This document shows positions 62,114-64,000 of a DNA stretch of 64,000 nucleotides, in pieces. The notes under the pieces are model-generated. The model did not search any database and had not been told where the DNA came from. It worked only from the letters and a program-made list of their open reading frames with translations. Both the position numbers and the translations under genes were made by a program. Each line of letters starts with the position of its first letter. Positions within the stretch are counted from its first letter, which is position 1. Origin of the DNA: Plectrocnemia conspersa (Eukaryota > Arthropoda > Insecta > Trichoptera > Polycentropodidae); the NCBI GenBank assembly GCA_009617715.1, contig VTFK01000096.1, positions 804,981-868,980 on the forward strand, read 5' to 3'.

Positions 62114-62308
62114 TGATACCGTCAGACGGTGGAGTTCAAGTGAAAGAGTTTTAGATGACGTGTCAAGTTGTATTATTGTCGGCTGTGATTTCATAGGGCA
62201 GCTCAGATCTTTCGTGATAATTTCGGGACGATCCGCTTGTGTATATGTCGATGCAGTCTCTTGGCTCGTCTCCGCAGCGTCTCCTAGCGTTGCCTCTTCT
62301 GTGACCAT
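62114..62308 (-). other. Coding-like segment, product unknown
   Basis: From an ATG at 62306-62308 the minus frame reads MVTEEATLGDAAETSQETAS, then ADRPEIITKDLSC and LSLELHRLT, with balanced third positions unlike the AT-rich surroundings. After the last T codon, ACG|GTATCA could be a splice donor. If real it is the first exon of a minus-strand gene with an acidic, Thr/Ser-rich N-terminus. No family is recognised and no second exon was found, so it is not called as a gene. Confidence 0.3.
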
Positions 62309-62559
62309 AGGTCATATCTTATTTAATGCTGGGTTGAAACAGTTCTGGTGAATCACAGATGATATTTACGAGACAATTGAACTTACAGCTTCTTGGACAC
62401 ATCCCTAAATATATGTACGCCTAAAAGAAACGGTGTAGATGGACACACCAAAGAACAACAGTTACAATTGAAAAGTATAATGTACTGTCTAGCGTGCGTC
62501 CTTTCCAAACAAATATTAGTTTTTCAGCGGTACTTATAAATTATTAACGTTTTAGGATG

Positions 62560-63080
62560 AATGTTAGATTAGGTGGTTCGTGCGATATTTACAATTATTA
62601 AAATTAAGTTTACAGACAGTAGGACTGCAGTTGCGTCGGTAAATGAAGTGTACAGGTCGTATACAGTCTCCTTCGAAAGTAGATCTTTGGTTGTGCCGAT
62701 TGGTCTTTCTAAAAGCAATCGGTACTTTTTCTTGAGCGTGTGTCCTGGAAGTGATTGCTCAAACAGGAGGCGATGCGTAAGTCCGTCGTAAAGAGGTCCG
62801 TGTAGTATATAAGTTTTTGGAGCGAAGTAGTAGTCCGAGCGTCGATGTGTAGTGGAATTGAGTGTGTATAATTCGGTGTTGTAACACGTAATATACACTG
62901 TCGTGTGTGTGAGCTGTATACCCACTCAGCACGTTTGAGAGAGTAATAGAGATGCGGCGTTCTTCTATACAGCTGTTAGGTTCGTGTGTAACGTTTGCGA
63001 GACTTAAGACGCGTGTATGGCATGTATTTTGACTGGTATGTGGCACGAGAGTTTTCTGCTATTAAAGTGGATATACTATG
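62560..63080 (+). mobile_element. LTR-promoter-like segment
   Basis: TAGTATATAAG (62809-62819) sits about 15-60 bp upstream of the block GTAGTCCGAGCGTCGATGTG, which recurs at about 10243-10285. The segment is GC-richer than its surroundings, with a GT-rich leader and a terminal TATTAAAGTGGATATAC. This is consistent with a solo LTR, but terminal repeats and flanking duplication were not identified. The 118-codon minus frame (62569-62925) shows no domain. Confidence 0.35.
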
Positions 63081-63149
63081 TGTTGTCTGGCTTTCAATAC
63101 TAATTGTTCTCTATTTTTATTTAATCTATTGCAATATGATAGACATTAG

Positions 63150-63490
63150 CCTAATGTTTAAACACAATTAACAACTAGTAAGAGGGCAGTGAGACACCAA
63201 ACTGAAATCAAAGTATGTAAATAAGTGTCATTTATTTTAATAATTGTTAACTATTATTACAACTAGCAATGAATAAATGCCTAGCTCGATTTTATTTCTA
63301 TTAATAAGAAAATTTCTGTATTCTCGATATTAAGAAAATCTGTGATGAGCAATTGTAATTGTAATTATATAAAAGTCACTAAATTCATATCCCATTTTTT
63401 ATAAATAAAAATGGAACTAGTGTCTTTGGATTATTAGTCAAGCACTTTACTGACTACGTCACTTTGTTATTCTGGTATTACAATGTCTTT
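63150..63490 (-). mobile_element. tRNA-derived SINE, copy 2 (decayed)
   Basis: The block CAGTGAGACACCAAACTGAA from 63187, then ATCAAAGTATGT, matches 38468-38508 (TAGTGAGACACCAGAG.., then ATCAAGGTCTGT). CTAGCTCGATTTTAT and a following TATTAAT also match the first copy. On the minus strand the head retains a recognisable A-box region (TAGTCAGTAAAGTGC), while the B box has decayed to CTAGTTCCA. Confidence 0.6.
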
Positions 63491-64000
63491 CATTAATATA
63501 ATTTTACCCACGTAATTACCAAAATCAAAGAACACAACCGACTTGTTTTAACATAGGTATTTTTGTTTTAACTAGAAATGTAATTAATACATTAGAAATA
63601 CATTTTACCACTTGACGTTACTTGAAATTACATTAAAATTAAATCAACAGTTCGTTACGATAAATAAATTAACAGCATGCTATCCAATTAAAGCTACTGT
63701 GATTTACTAATTGGTTGCATCCTATATGCAATAGCAAAGGAGCAAGGTAGTTATAATATATAGTTATAATGAGGGTCTTGAAAAAATTATGCATTTATAA
63801 ATAAAAATTTATGTTACTTTTTTTTTCTGAAACAAAAAAATAAATAAATGCACGTATAGTAAAAGTTCGATTCTCACGAAAACGAAACCCTTATAAATAG
63901 ACCGTTTTTCAGACACACGGCAATTTTCTGAAAGGCATTTTGAGGGACAACGATTTTTTTTTACACGAAAAAGTCAGCATGTGACAATTGTTCAGGAGTA
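63491..64000. other. Non-coding stretch at window end
   Basis: AT-rich; no gene or repeat is recognised. Confidence 0.4.

Noticed and set aside
62569..62925. 118-codon minus frame starting MGIQLTHTT
   Set aside because: Covers an LTR-like promoter segment shared with 10.2 kb; no domain and no splice or polyadenylation context.

Overview
The window is AT-rich eukaryotic DNA with long introns, GT-AG exon borders and a dense load of decayed transposons. It is almost certainly from an insect. The evidence is a 10-cysteine quiver-type Ly6 gene, a Jockey-clade LINE that starts with the arthropod initiator TCAGTC, and several insect-type transposon relics. The order is not settled by the sequence. 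Lepidoptera would fit, but no order-specific marker was seen. No prokaryotic operon, CRISPR array or viral genome is present.

Two host genes are legible, both on the + strand. (1) A secreted or membrane-anchored Ly6/uPAR (quiver-like) protein of 162 aa has three coding exons (11520-11598, 27998-28159, 30000-30247). Its 16.4 kb first intron holds GC-richer islands that look regulatory, three foldback MITEs and two LINE scraps. (2) The N-terminal half of a type II membrane protein has a trefoil (P) domain followed by a glycoside hydrolase family 31 domain (exons 34049-34133, 34195-35209, 39758-39950). Exons for the catalytic half were not recognised in the remaining 24 kb. Either the next intron is very long, or a truncated form ends just after exon 3.

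The rest is mobile-element history. 0-11 kb holds a mariner-like transposase relic, a LINE 3' end and short repeats. 12.4-27 kb (Ly6 intron 1) holds LINE relics, MITEs and candidate enhancers. 36-39 kb (GH31 intron 2) holds a possible LTR scrap and a tRNA-derived SINE. 41.6-46.1 kb is a nearly complete Jockey-type LINE on the minus strand, with a 12-bp target-site duplication but broken reading frames. 46.3-46.9 kb is an LTR-like piece carrying a nested hAT-type MITE. 49.4-51.4 kb has a ZBED5-like hAT transposase relic and another LINE scrap. 55.2 kb is a (TA)n microsatellite. 61-64 kb holds unexplained GC-richer islands, an LTR-like promoter and a second SINE.

The two host genes show no obvious functional link. 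The most interesting points are the divergent, possibly non-catalytic GH31 protein, the initiator plus downstream promoter element at the LINE 5' end, the recurring foldback MITE family, and a palindromic TTTTCCCGC/GCGGGAAAA site in the Ly6 intron that shares a 12-mer with the Ly6 promoter region.
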